A DNA stretch of 64,000 bases from DASSKA01 sp963839365 (lineage in GTDB: Bacteria; Actinomycetota; Actinomycetes; Propionibacteriales; Nocardioidaceae): positions 186,001 through 250,000 of the forward strand of contig CAWIUT010000001.1 in the NCBI GenBank assembly GCA_963839365.1, in the 5' to 3' direction. The notes below the pieces were generated by a model. That model made no database searches, was not told the origin of the DNA, and was given only the letters and a program-made list of their open reading frames with translations. Of the stretch, positions 1-8,448 are shown one piece after another (within the stretch, counting starts at the first letter, position 1; each line of letters begins with the position of its first letter). The position numbers and the translations under genes are program-made.

Positions 1-84
1 CCCGACGTACTGGATCGGCTTGTGCACCTTGGGCAGCAGCGGCTCCAGCCTCGGGAACAGCGACTCGACGGTCGGGGCGGGCAT
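1..84 (-). CDS. B12-binding radical SAM protein, TIGR03960-like (N-terminus only)
   Basis: Only the first 28 codons lie in the window; the gene runs off the left edge. The start MPAPTVESLFPRLEPLLPKV followed by HKPIQYVG closely resembles the N-terminus of the TIGR03960 family, predicted B12-binding-domain radical SAM enzymes. In actinobacteria this family sits between rodA and a TIGR03936/RNase E-G pair, and here the gene lies directly downstream of the mre/rodA cluster. An AGAGGTG stretch just upstream of the ATG could serve as ribosome binding site. Substrate and reaction of the family are not established to my knowledge. The family call rests on a short N-terminal match and context; cofactor motifs are outside the window. 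Confidence 0.75.
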   Translation of the reverse strand, partial: MPAPTVESLFPRLEPLLPKVHKPIQYVG

Positions 85-166
85 GCAAGCACCTCTCGGA
101 CGAGGGAGGGGACCCTCCAAGGGTACGACGGGCGGACGCGCCGGATCGACCGCCGTGAGACCTGCC

Positions 167-337
167 TCAGCCGTTCGCGTCCGGGAGCTGCTCGAGCGCT
201 TCCTCGGCCTTGGCCAGCTCCTCGTGGGCCAGCGCGATCAGGTCACACAGGCCCTGCGCACCGAACCGGTTGCTGATGTTCTCGACCGCGTCCACGATCA
301 CCGGGTCGGGGTGCAGGATCTCGCTCTCTGTGGTCAT
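167..337 (-). CDS. small conserved-looking hypothetical protein (56 aa)
   Basis: An acidic, probably helical protein of 56 residues, with a segment ISNRFGAQGLCDLIALAHEE in the middle and an Ala/Glu-rich C-terminal half. It lies between rodA and the radical SAM gene on the same strand, 47 nt after the rodA stop, so it is probably the last or next-to-last gene of the shape operon. An alternative GTG start two codons upstream (343) is possible, and no strong Shine-Dalgarno is visible before either. The reading frame continues upstream into rodA, but that part is the shadow of rodA. I do not recognise a named family. One Cys is present and there is no membrane segment. Function unknown. Confidence 0.6.
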   Translation of the reverse strand: MTTESEILHPDPVIVDAVENISNRFGAQGLCDLIALAHEELAKAEEALEQLPDANG

Positions 338-384
338 GGTCACATCAAACCAAAACCACGGCGGCGGGCAACCCTGACGCGCGG

Positions 385-1596
385 TCAGAACCGGGAGCGC
401 GCCAGTCGGGACCGGGCCACCCCGATCCCCCCGGTGCTGCGCAGGCGGATGTTCTGCAGCAGCCCGAGCGCCATCAGGGAGGCGAACATCGACGACCCGC
501 CGTAGGACACGAACGGCAACGGGACGCCGGTCACCGGCATGATTCCCAGGCACATCCCGATGTTCTGGAACCCCTGGAACCCGAACCAGCAGGCGATCCC
601 GGCGGCGGCCAGCCGGCCGAACAGGTCCTCGGCGTGCATGGCGATGCTCAGTGCGCGCCAGAGCACCACCCCGAGCAGTCCGATCAGCAGCGCGGCGCCT
701 ACCAGCCCGAGCTCCTCACCGGCCACGGTGAAGATGAAGTCGGTGTGCTGCTCGGGCACGAACCCGGAGTTGGTCTGCGAGCCGCCGAACAGCCCCTGGC
801 CGAAGACGCCTCCGTTGCCGATCGCGATGCGCGCCTGCGTGGTGTTGTAGCCGGCACCGCGGGGGTCGAGGTGCGGGTTGGTGAAGGCCATGAACCGGTC
901 GATCTGGTAGGTCTTGAGTACCCCCAGCTTGACCACCAGCACGGCCGCGGCCACCGCTCCCCCACCCAGGGCGACCAGCCAGACCCGCGGTGCACCGGAC
1001 ACCGCGACCACACCGAACACGGTGGCCGAGAGCACCAGCATGGTGCCCAGGTCGGGCTGCAGCAGGATCAGCAGCGCCGGGACCGCCGCCACCGCCAGCA
1101 TGCCGAGCACGTCGACGTGCCCGACCTCGCGGGCCCGCAGCGAGCCCTCGGTCCGCTCCGCGACCACCATCGCCATGCCGACGATGACCGCCAGCTTGGC
1201 CAGCTCGGCGGGCTGCACCGACATGCCGCCCAGCTCGATCCAGGACCGCGACCCGTTGATCGTCGTGCCCATCACGAGCACCAGGCCGAGCCCGACGAGC
1301 GACGCGAGGTAGACCAGTGGCGCGAGGATGCGCACCCACCGGTAGTCGGTAGCGGCGACCATCACCGCGAGCACGGTCCCGATGGCGATGTTGACCAGCT
1401 GCTTCTTCAGGTAGTCGTTCGGGTCGCCGCCGGTGAGGTCGCTGCGGTGGTAGGTGGCGGCCCACACCAGCAGTGCTCCGAGCGCCAGCAGCCCGCCGCT
1501 GGCCAGCACCAGCAGCCAGTCCAGCCGAGCGGCTTTGCGGCGGGTGCTGGCCTCGGCCCGCACCGGGCGGGCCCGGGTCGCGGCGGCCAGGGTCAT
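385..1596 (-). CDS. rodA: RodA-type SEDS peptidoglycan glycosyltransferase
   Basis: SEDS-family polytopic membrane protein of 403 aa, the usual RodA/FtsW length, with about ten hydrophobic segments. The C-terminal region holds the SEDS signature PVTGVPLPFVSYGGSS, and QQHTDFIF-like residues (PEQHTDFIFTVAGEE) mark the conserved extracellular loop. SEDS proteins polymerise lipid II glycan strands together with a class B PBP. The preceding mrdA gene is that partner: its TGA overlaps this ATG (ATGA, 1596-1593), implying translational coupling. The open frame extends to 2085 inside mrdA, but the ATG at 1596 matches the family N-terminus. Placement in an mre cluster points to the elongation enzyme (Streptomyces Sfr) and not FtsW. 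Confidence 0.95.
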   Translation of the reverse strand: MTLAAATRARPVRAEASTRRKAARLDWLLVLASGGLLALGALLVWAATYHRSDLTGGDPNDYLKKQLVNIAIGTVLAVMVAATDYRWVRILAPLVYLASLVGLGLVLVMGTTINGSRSWIELGGMSVQPAELAKLAVIVGMAMVVAERTEGSLRAREVGHVDVLGMLAVAAVPALLILLQPDLGTMLVLSATVFGVVAVSGAPRVWLVALGGGAVAAAVLVVKLGVLKTYQIDRFMAFTNPHLDPRGAGYNTTQARIAIGNGGVFGQGLFGGSQTNSGFVPEQHTDFIFTVAGEELGLVGAALLIGLLGVVLWRALSIAMHAEDLFGRLAAAGIACWFGFQGFQNIGMCLGIMPVTGVPLPFVSYGGSSMFASLMALGLLQNIRLRSTGGIGVARSRLARSRF

Positions 1597-3755
1597 GACG
1601 ACGCTCCCTTCCGTGCTGCCCGGGCGGGCGGCAGGATCTCCCCGTCCTTGGCGAACACCGGCAGCCCGACCGGCGGCTTTGCGTCCGGCAGCGCGGCCTT
1701 GGCCGTGTCCACGTGCATCCCGTGGATGCCGTAAAGCGCCTCCCAGATCTTGCGGACCGCCGGACCGGAGGTGCCCGAGCCGGTGCCGGCCTGCGAGACC
1801 ATCATCATCACGACGTACTGCTTGTTGTACGACGCGACCCAGGACGTGCTCTGCTTCCCGTACACCTCCGCGGAGCCGGTCTTGGAGCGCACCCGGACCT
1901 TGTCCAACGGGAAGCCGATGAACTTCCAGGCCGTGGTGCCGGTCTTGGCCGTGCCCAGCAGCGCCTGGTCGATGTAGCGCATCGTGTTGTGCGAGACGGG
2001 CAGGTGCCGGACCGCCCTGGGCTTGATCCGCTTCACCACCGTGCCGTCGGGAGCCACGATCGCCTTGCCGATCTGCGGCTGCCACAGCGTGCCGCCGTTC
2101 GCCAGCGCCGCGTAGGCGCGCGCCGACTGAAGCGGGGTGACCAGCGTGTCGCCCTGCCCGATCGAGAAGTTGACCGCGTCGCCGGCGCGGTAGGTGTAGC
2201 CGTCAACGCAGAACTCGCGCGCGAAGACGTGGATGAAGTCGTTCCCGGGCTTCTTGCCGAGCTTGCAGTAGTAGGCCTTGTTCGCCTTCCAGTAGGCGAG
2301 CTTCCAGTGCCTGTCGGCGATCCGGCCGCCGGCCTCACCGGGCAGGTCGACGCCGGTGGGCTTGCCGAACCCGAACTGCTTGGCCTCGTGCACCAGGGGG
2401 TCGCGCGCGTTCACGTCGGACTCGTTGCTGCCGTACTTCTGCCAGAAGTGGTAGCCGACCCGGTAGAAGAAGGTGTCGCAGGAGACCTGCAGCGCCCTGG
2501 CGAAGCTGATCATCCCGTAGGACTCGGACTCGTAGTTGTGGAACACGTGGTTGCCCACGTCGAACGCCGAGGAGCAGTCGAGCCGGCTGTTGGGACCGAA
2601 GCCGTGGCTGAACGCGCCGGCGGTCATGAACGGCTTCCACGTCGAGCCGGGGGCGAACTGGCCCTGGGTGGCGCGCGACAGCAGCGGGTTGCCGGCCTTC
2701 GCCGAGTACAGCCGTCGCAGCTCCTTGCTGCTGATCCCGCCGACCCATACGTCGGGGTTGTAGCTCGGCTCGCTGGCCATCGCCACGATCTGCCCGTTCT
2801 TGGCGTTCATCACGACCACCGCGCCCGAGTCGGCCCGGTAGTTGCGGTGGGTGACCGGGTCGTAGGTGTGCCGGGCCTTGACGATCGTCTGGTGGAGCTG
2901 GTGCTCGGCCACCGACTGCACCTTGGCGTCGATGGAGGTGACCAGGGTGTCCCCGACCTGCGGCTTGACCTGCCCGGCGTCCCCGAGCACCCGCCCCATC
3001 GAGTCCACGACCACCCGCTTGTAGCCCGGTCGGCCGCGCAGGTACTTGTCGTACTCCTCCTCCAGGCCGGCACGTCCGACCATCGAGGCGGCGTTCAGCG
3101 TGGGGTCGTGCTTCTTGCGGGCCTGCTTGTACTCCGAGGCGGTGATCGGGCTCAGGTAGCCGAGCAGGTGGGCTGCGTTCACGTCGTACGGCGCGGGGTA
3201 GGCCCGCACGTGCTGGGCCTGCACGAGCACTGCGGGGAAGTCCTCGGCGCGCTCCATGATCGACACCGCGACCCGCTGGCTCACGTCCTCGGCGACCGGG
3301 ACCGGCTGGTACGGCGACCCGTTCCAGCAGGTGCCCTGCTTCGAGCCGGGTTCCCCGCACACCAGGCTGCGGGCGTGCACCCGCTGGTAGGGCTCTCCCA
3401 CCGTGCGAGCCACCCGCCGCAGCAGCCTCTGCTGGCGGTCGGCGGGCATCTTGTCCAGCAGGGTGCGGTCCACCGTGACCACCCAGGAGGTGCGGTTGGC
3501 CACCAGCGGCCGGCCCATGTCGTCGACGATCAGCCCGCGGGCCGGCTGCACCACCACCTTGCGGATGGACTGCTCGGCCGCCTGGGCCTGGTAGGCGTCG
3601 CCGCTGAACACCTGGAGGTACCACAGCCGGGCGAAGAGGGTGACGAACAGGGACAGCACCAACGCCTGGAGCACCACCAGGCGCAACCGGCTGCGGGTCG
3701 CGCTGGGGGCGCGCAGCCTCGGCCGCCTGCGCCTCCTCGAGTCACCTCCGGCCAT
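1593..3755 (-). CDS. mrdA: penicillin-binding protein 2, class B transpeptidase
   Basis: Class B PBP of 720 aa that crosslinks peptidoglycan during elongation, partner of RodA. There is a basic N-terminus, one transmembrane anchor at about residues 25-45, a pedestal/dimerisation domain, then the transpeptidase domain with the serine motif STWK (Ser371), an SCD motif, and the KTGSAE box at Lys625. The C-terminus carries a short Pro/Lys-rich tail. The ATG at 3755 overlaps the mreD stop by one base (TGATG), and the stop overlaps the rodA start. Order mreB-mreC-mreD-pbp2-rodA is that of Streptomyces. No truncation is seen. Confidence 0.96.
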   Translation of the reverse strand: MAGGDSRRRRRPRLRAPSATRSRLRLVVLQALVLSLFVTLFARLWYLQVFSGDAYQAQAAEQSIRKVVVQPARGLIVDDMGRPLVANRTSWVVTVDRTLLDKMPADRQQRLLRRVARTVGEPYQRVHARSLVCGEPGSKQGTCWNGSPYQPVPVAEDVSQRVAVSIMERAEDFPAVLVQAQHVRAYPAPYDVNAAHLLGYLSPITASEYKQARKKHDPTLNAASMVGRAGLEEEYDKYLRGRPGYKRVVVDSMGRVLGDAGQVKPQVGDTLVTSIDAKVQSVAEHQLHQTIVKARHTYDPVTHRNYRADSGAVVVMNAKNGQIVAMASEPSYNPDVWVGGISSKELRRLYSAKAGNPLLSRATQGQFAPGSTWKPFMTAGAFSHGFGPNSRLDCSSAFDVGNHVFHNYESESYGMISFARALQVSCDTFFYRVGYHFWQKYGSNESDVNARDPLVHEAKQFGFGKPTGVDLPGEAGGRIADRHWKLAYWKANKAYYCKLGKKPGNDFIHVFAREFCVDGYTYRAGDAVNFSIGQGDTLVTPLQSARAYAALANGGTLWQPQIGKAIVAPDGTVVKRIKPRAVRHLPVSHNTMRYIDQALLGTAKTGTTAWKFIGFPLDKVRVRSKTGSAEVYGKQSTSWVASYNKQYVVMMMVSQAGTGSGTSGPAVRKIWEALYGIHGMHVDTAKAALPDAKPPVGLPVFAKDGEILPPARAARKGASS

Positions 3756-4267
3756 CAGTACGCGGCCTGCTCCGGGTGCAGCCGCCGGAACAGCCGCATC
3801 GTCAGGGGCAGCACGACCGGAGTGAGCAGTACGTCGTACCCGACGCCCACCGCGATCACCCGCAGCGCGTCACCGGCCGACATGGCCGGGCCGTGCAGCA
3901 GCATCCCGCCCAGCGCGAAGACCGATGTGCCCACGAACGAGCAGGCGGCCACGGTGATCACGGCCGCCGTCGCCGAGGTCCGGGCGTCCTGCCGGACCCG
4001 GCCCGCCAGGTAGCCGACGACCACCAGGGCCAGCGCCCACAGGCCGGCAACGTGGTCCGCGGGCGGGGCGAGGTCGATGGCGAGACCGGCGAAGAAGCCG
4101 ATCACCGCGGCGAGGTCGGGCCCGCGGACCAGGGCGGCGGCGACGACCACGAGCAGGGCCAGGTTGGGCGCCACGCCCTCGATCGCGAGGTAGGGGAAGA
4201 CACTGACCTGGAGCACCACGGCGACCAGCACTGCGGCAGCCATGACCAGCCCACGCAGCGCCGTCAT
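3755..4267 (-). CDS. mreD: rod shape-determining protein MreD
   Basis: Small polytopic membrane protein of 170 aa with about five hydrophobic segments, as usual for MreD. It belongs to the MreBCD-RodA-PBP2 elongasome that links cytoplasmic MreB filaments to periplasmic wall synthesis. Sequence conservation in MreD is low, so identification depends on size, hydrophobic pattern and position between mreC and mrdA. Both ends overlap neighbours by one base in TGATG arrangements, indicating coupled translation. Confidence 0.93.
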   Translation of the reverse strand: MTALRGLVMAAAVLVAVVLQVSVFPYLAIEGVAPNLALLVVVAAALVRGPDLAAVIGFFAGLAIDLAPPADHVAGLWALALVVVGYLAGRVRQDARTSATAAVITVAACSFVGTSVFALGGMLLHGPAMSAGDALRVIAVGVGYDVLLTPVVLPLTMRLFRRLHPEQAAY

Positions 4268-5220
4268 CAGCGTCCGCTCCCCTGCCGGCTCGAAGGGCTG
4301 CTCGGCTCGCCGCTCGTCTTGACGGCGCCACCGGCGGAGTCGGTGCGCCCCCCGTCGATCAGCGGCCGGTCGGAGTGGGTGCTGCGACTGACCACCACCC
4401 CGACGAGGTCCAGGGAGGAGAAGTCCACGAACGGCTTGATCACCGCTTCGCGGGACTGCTCCCGCGGGCTGCTGTACACCGACTCGACGCGGCCGATCGG
4501 GATCCCGGCGACGTAGGGCCGGTTGTCCTTGCTGCCCCAGCTGACCACCACGTCACCTCGGTTCGGGGTGACCGTGCCGTCGACGAGCTGCAGGTCCAGC
4601 CCGCCCGAGCCGCCGGTCTCCCCGCGGCCCCGCAGGAAGCCGAGCTCCATGCTCGACCCGAGCCGGCCTCCGACCACCGACTGCTGGTCGACGATCAGCA
4701 GCACGGTCGCGGTGCTGCGGTCGGCGTGCACCACCCGGCCCACCAGCCCGTCGTTGTTGACCACGGTCATGTCCGGGTAGACCCCGGAGCTGGTGCCCGC
4801 GTCGATGGTCACCGTGCGGGCGAACGACTGGGCCGGTCCCATCGCGATCACCTGCGCCGGCACGAGCGCGTAGCCGGTCTTCTGGGAGGCCCGCAGCAGC
4901 CCCTGGACCTCTGCGCTCTGGTTGCGCTGGTAGGGACCAGCCTCCAGGCGGCTGTTCAGCGCGGCGTTCTGTGCACGCAACCGGGCGATCTCCTCACGCA
5001 GCCCACCCGTGGTGTGGAAGAACTGCGGCACCGCGCGGAACGGCCGCACCGCGGCGGAGGCGGCGTCCTCGGCGGGGCCCATCACCGAGCCGACCGCCGA
5101 GCGCAGCGGCCCGACCGGCGAGTGCGCCCCACCGTGCACGTCCAGGGTGATCACGGTGAAGCAGGCCAGCAGCAGGAGCACGAGCAGGCCCCGCGAGGGC
5201 CGTCGTCCGGGGTCACGCAT
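4267..5220 (-). CDS. mreC: rod shape-determining protein MreC
   Basis: MreC of 317 aa: a short cytoplasmic N-terminus (RDPGRRPSRG), one membrane anchor at about residues 10-28, a coiled coil (LREEIARLRAQNAALNSRL, about residues 74-92), then the paired beta-barrel domain. Residues VVNNDGLVGRVVH and RGDVVVSWGS are typical of the family core. The C-terminus is Ser/Gly-rich and probably disordered. MreC scaffolds PBP2/RodA outside the membrane. It starts 6 nt after the mreB stop in the same operon. Confidence 0.95.
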   Translation of the reverse strand: MRDPGRRPSRGLLVLLLLACFTVITLDVHGGAHSPVGPLRSAVGSVMGPAEDAASAAVRPFRAVPQFFHTTGGLREEIARLRAQNAALNSRLEAGPYQRNQSAEVQGLLRASQKTGYALVPAQVIAMGPAQSFARTVTIDAGTSSGVYPDMTVVNNDGLVGRVVHADRSTATVLLIVDQQSVVGGRLGSSMELGFLRGRGETGGSGGLDLQLVDGTVTPNRGDVVVSWGSKDNRPYVAGIPIGRVESVYSSPREQSREAVIKPFVDFSSLDLVGVVVSRSTHSDRPLIDGGRTDSAGGAVKTSGEPSSPSSRQGSGR

Positions 5221-5226
5221 CGGCGC

Positions 5227-6255
5227 TCACCGCCGCCGGGGTTCCGAGACGAGCACCTGCTGCAGGGCCTCGAACTCCTCCACACACTTGCCGGCCCCCA
5301 TGGCCACCGAGTGCAGCGGCTCCTCGGCGACGTGGACCGGCATCCCGGTCTCGTGGCGGAGCCGCTCGTCGAGCCCACGCAGCAACGCGCCACCCCCCGT
5401 GAGCACCAGGCCGCGGTCCATGATGTCCCCGGCGAGCTCGGGGGGCGTCTGGTCGAGAGTGACCCGGACCGCGTCGACGATCGCGTGCAACGGCTCCTCG
5501 AGCGCCTGGCGCACCTCGGCGCTGGAGACCACCACCGTGCGGGGCAAGCCGGAGATCATGTCCCGGCCGCGGATCTCGGCCTCCGGCTCCTGCGGCAACG
5601 GGAAGGCCGACCCGAGGGTCATCTTGATCTCCTCGGCGGTGCGCTCCCCGAGCATCAGGGAGTACTCCTTCTTCATCCAGGCGATGATCGCCTGGTCCAG
5701 CTCGTCGCCGGCGGTGCGGATGGACAGCGACGTGACGATCCCGCCGAGGGAGATGACCGCCACCTCCGTCGTACCTCCGCCGATGTCGACGATCATGTTC
5801 CCGGTGGCCTCGTGCACCGGGAGGCTGGCGCCGATCGCGGCGGCCATCGGCTCCTCGACGATGTAGACCCGTCGCGCACCGGCCTGGTAGCCCGCCTCCT
5901 TGACGGCGCGCTGCTCCACGGCCGTGATCCCGGAGGGCACGCAGATCACCAGCCGGGGCTTGGCGAAGTAGCGGCGCCGGTGCACCTGCTGGATGAAGAA
6001 GCGGAGCATCTGCTCGGTGGACTCGAAGTCGGCGATCACCCCGTCCTTGAGCGGCCGGATCGCGGTGATGTTGTCCGGGGTGCGGCCCAGCATCCGCTTC
6101 GCCTCGTGGCCGACCGCGAGGATCTCGCCGGTCGTCGCGTTGAGCGCCACCACGGACGGCTCGTCGAGCAGCACTCCCTTGCCCCGGACGTAGACGAGCG
6201 TGTTGGCGGTGCCGAGGTCAACAGCCATGTCCCGACCGATGATGCTGTTCGCCAT
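5227..6255 (-). CDS. mreB: rod shape-determining protein MreB (actin homologue)
   Basis: Cytoplasmic actin-like ATPase of 342 aa that organises lateral wall synthesis. The phosphate-1 motif DLGTANTLVYV begins near residue 14, the adenosine and phosphate-2 motifs include DIGGGTTEVAVISLGG, and the C-terminus has TGGGALLRGLDERL. An AAGGGA Shine-Dalgarno precedes the ATG by about 7 nt. It is the first gene of the minus-strand mre cluster, so the operon promoter should lie in 6256-6329. Full length with no missing motif. Confidence 0.98.
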   Translation of the reverse strand: MANSIIGRDMAVDLGTANTLVYVRGKGVLLDEPSVVALNATTGEILAVGHEAKRMLGRTPDNITAIRPLKDGVIADFESTEQMLRFFIQQVHRRRYFAKPRLVICVPSGITAVEQRAVKEAGYQAGARRVYIVEEPMAAAIGASLPVHEATGNMIVDIGGGTTEVAVISLGGIVTSLSIRTAGDELDQAIIAWMKKEYSLMLGERTAEEIKMTLGSAFPLPQEPEAEIRGRDMISGLPRTVVVSSAEVRQALEEPLHAIVDAVRVTLDQTPPELAGDIMDRGLVLTGGGALLRGLDERLRHETGMPVHVAEEPLHSVAMGAGKCVEEFEALQQVLVSEPRRR

Positions 6256-6329
6256 GCTGTCCCTTGCCGGTGCGATGGAAAGGGCCGCTCGACCCGTGCG
6301 GAAAGCCTAAGAGCGGGCGAGGCCTTTAC

Positions 6330-7007
6330 TCAGGAGGACACGCGGCGTAGCACATGGTCTGGTACGGCGCTGCCGGGGGCGTCCGGGCTGGTGACCGGCT
6401 CGCGGACCGTCAGCAGCACGGGCAGCACCCCGGCCCATCCGCCGGCGCGGACATCCTCCTCGTCGTCCACCGGTCCGCCTGTGCGGGCCTTGACCGACGC
6501 CTCGTGCAAGGGCAGGGCGAGCACCCGGGTGGCGGCGAGCTCCTTCCTGGTGTGCGCCCGCAGCGCGGCGGACCGGCCCGGCACCACCTGGTCGACGACC
6601 AGCCGCAGAGCACGGCCCAGCTCGTCGGGGTCGCTGACCACGCGTGGCCGACCGACGATCACCGCGGAGCGGTAGTTCATGGAGTGGGAGAAGGCCGACC
6701 GAGCCAGGACCAGCCCGTCGACCACGGTCACCGTCACGGTGACGTCCTGGTCGGGGGCGTGCAGCAGGCTGCCGGAGGCGACGGAGCCGTGCAGGTAGAG
6801 GCTGCCCTCGCGGTCCGGGCCGTGCGGGTCCACGCCGTACGCGGTCGGCAGCACCAGCGGGGTCCCGTCGACGACCACGCCGAGGTGGCACACCACGGCG
6901 TCGCGGAGCACCCCGAACAGGGCGGCCCGGTCGGAGGCGGCGCGGTCGGAGTGGCGCCGGACCCGGGTGCGGTCGCTGGGCGAGAGAGGGGACGGTACGC
7001 AGGTCAT
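6330..7007 (-). CDS. pyridoxamine 5'-phosphate oxidase family protein
   Basis: Split-barrel flavin-binding protein of the PNPOx-like family, 225 aa from the ATG at 7007. The core has GVLRDAVVCHLGVVVDGTPLVLPT, then LYLHGSVASGSLLH, and FSHSMNYRSAVIVGRPRVV, which resemble the Nim/PNPOx-like family often encoded opposite PdxR/MocR regulators. The family includes FMN- or F420-binding enzymes; the substrate here cannot be assigned. The frame stays open to 7082, but that would overlap the divergent MocR gene and its operator, so the internal ATG is preferred. It is probably regulated by the divergent MocR protein through the 68-bp shared promoter region. Confidence 0.85.
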   Translation of the reverse strand: MTCVPSPLSPSDRTRVRRHSDRAASDRAALFGVLRDAVVCHLGVVVDGTPLVLPTAYGVDPHGPDREGSLYLHGSVASGSLLHAPDQDVTVTVTVVDGLVLARSAFSHSMNYRSAVIVGRPRVVSDPDELGRALRLVVDQVVPGRSAALRAHTRKELAATRVLALPLHEASVKARTGGPVDDEEDVRAGGWAGVLPVLLTVREPVTSPDAPGSAVPDHVLRRVSS

Positions 7008-7029
7008 GGGACTAGGCTGACGGCGCAAG

Positions 7030-7049
7030 TGGCCCCCTGAGAAGGGCCA
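7030..7049. promoter_or_regulatory. inverted repeat in MocR/PNPOx divergent promoter (putative operator)
   Basis: TGGCCC (7030-7035) and GGGCCA (7044-7049) form a perfect 6-bp inverted repeat separated by 8 bp. It lies in the 68-bp gap between the divergent PNPOx-like gene and the MocR gene. A TANNNT hexamer TAGGCT (7013-7018) could be the -10 box for the MocR gene. PdxR-type regulators are known to bind short repeats in the divergent promoter. That this element is the operator is inference from position and symmetry. Confidence 0.45.
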
Positions 7050-7075
7050 ATTCGAGGCGAGTTCGGCAGGACACC

Positions 7076-8446
7076 TTGGCAACCACGCTTCCCCTCGACC
7101 TGCAGCGCGGCCTCCGGACGCCGCTGCACGTGCAGCTCGCCGGGCAGGTTCGCCGGCTGGTCAGCTCCGGAGCCCTTCCGGCGGGTACGCGACTGCCGAG
7201 CACCCGGGCCCTGGCCACCGAGGTCCGCGTGGCCCGCAGCGTCGTCGAGGCCGGCTACGACCAGCTGCTCGCCGAGGGGTGGCTGGTCGCGCGGCGCGGC
7301 TCGGGAACCTTCGTGGCCGATGTCGGGACGCTGCCCAGCGCGGGACGGCCCGGCGGGCGGCGGACGTCGGGAGGTCCGGGACGGCCGGTGCTCCGGCTGG
7401 GCACCGGCACTCCGTGGATCGACCCCCGTCACCAGACCGCCTGGCGCCGCGCCTGGCGCGAGGTGGCCGCTGCTGCCGTGCCGCAGGACTACCCCGACCC
7501 GGCCGGGATGTCCACGCTCCGCGACGAGATCGCGGCGTACGTGGCACGAACCCGCGGCGTGCCGTGCAACGGCGAGGAGGTGCTGGTCACCTCGGGCACC
7601 ACCCACGGGATGGCGCTGGTGCTCGGCGCGCTGGACCGCGGCACCGTGGGCATCGAGGACCCCGGCTACCGCGCGGCCGTAGCCGTCGCGCATCAGGCCG
7701 GGTGGACGGTGCTCGACGTGCCGGTGGACGACCAGGGAGCGGCCGTCGAGGTGCTGGCCGCGGCCGAGACCCCGGTGGGGGCCGTGTACGTGACCCCGGC
7801 GCACCAGCACCCGCTCGGGGTCACCATGTCGGCAGCCCGCCGGGTGGCGCTGCTGGAGGAGGCGAGCCGACGCGACACGCTCGTCCTGGAGGACGACTAC
7901 GACTCGGAGTTCCGGTACGACGTGGCGCCGCTGCCCGCGCTGACCGCGCTGGACCGCACCCACACCGTCTACCTGGGCACCACCTCGAAGGCGCTCTCCC
8001 CCGCCCTTCGGCTGGGCTGGCTGGTGGCCCGTAGGGACCTGGTGGCCCGGATCGCCGTGCAGCGCGCTGCACGGCACGACCACCCGCCATGGCCGGCACA
8101 GCTGGCGATGCTGCGTCTGCTGCGGGAGGGGCACCTGGACAAGCTGGTGCGGTCGGCGCGGCGGATCTATGCCGCGCGGGCGGACCTGGTGCTGTCCCGG
8201 TTGGGCCGCCACGGCGCCCTGCCCGGCCCGGTCGCCGGCATGTACCTGACCCTGCTCACCGAGGGCAGCCGGGCGCGCGCGGTGCACGACGAGTGCCTGG
8301 ACGCCGGGATCGAGGTGCCGCTGCTGCGGGACCTGGCCCGCAGCGACGAGCGGGCGGGCCTGGTGATCGGGTTCGGAGGCGTCTCAGACGCGGAGCTGGC
8401 CCACGCCCTCGACGTGCTCGAGCGCGCACTGTCGAGGGCGCGCTGA
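7076..8446 (+). CDS. MocR/PdxR-type regulator (GntR HTH + aminotransferase fold)
   Basis: Chimeric transcription factor of 456 aa. Residues about 8-80 form a GntR winged helix (PLHVQLAGQVRRLVSSGALP and LPSTRALATE), followed by a fold-type I aminotransferase domain with the PLP lysine at Lys305 in TTSKALSPALRLGW. Such proteins sense PLP or a PLP adduct; PdxR members control vitamin B6 metabolism. The start is a TTG at 7076; no better ATG/GTG gives the full HTH. It is divergent from a PNPOx-family gene, which is the classic arrangement. It converges with ndk, with 2 nt between the stops. Whether the target is B6 metabolism or only its neighbour cannot be told from sequence. Confidence 0.88.
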   Translation: MATTLPLDLQRGLRTPLHVQLAGQVRRLVSSGALPAGTRLPSTRALATEVRVARSVVEAGYDQLLAEGWLVARRGSGTFVADVGTLPSAGRPGGRRTSGGPGRPVLRLGTGTPWIDPRHQTAWRRAWREVAAAAVPQDYPDPAGMSTLRDEIAAYVARTRGVPCNGEEVLVTSGTTHGMALVLGALDRGTVGIEDPGYRAAVAVAHQAGWTVLDVPVDDQGAAVEVLAAAETPVGAVYVTPAHQHPLGVTMSAARRVALLEEASRRDTLVLEDDYDSEFRYDVAPLPALTALDRTHTVYLGTTSKALSPALRLGWLVARRDLVARIAVQRAARHDHPPWPAQLAMLRLLREGHLDKLVRSARRIYAARADLVLSRLGRHGALPGPVAGMYLTLLTEGSRARAVHDECLDAGIEVPLLRDLARSDERAGLVIGFGGVSDAELAHALDVLERALSRAR

Positions 8447-8448
8447 GC

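Noticed and set aside
1713..4013. 766-codon plus-strand ORF across the mrdA/mreD region
   Set aside because: It is an antisense shadow of mrdA and mreD with His/Val/Arg-rich composition and no recognisable domain.
4375..6675. 766-codon plus-strand ORF over mreC/mreB
   Set aside because: Antisense shadow of well-supported mre genes; low-complexity sequence typical of GC-rich DNA.
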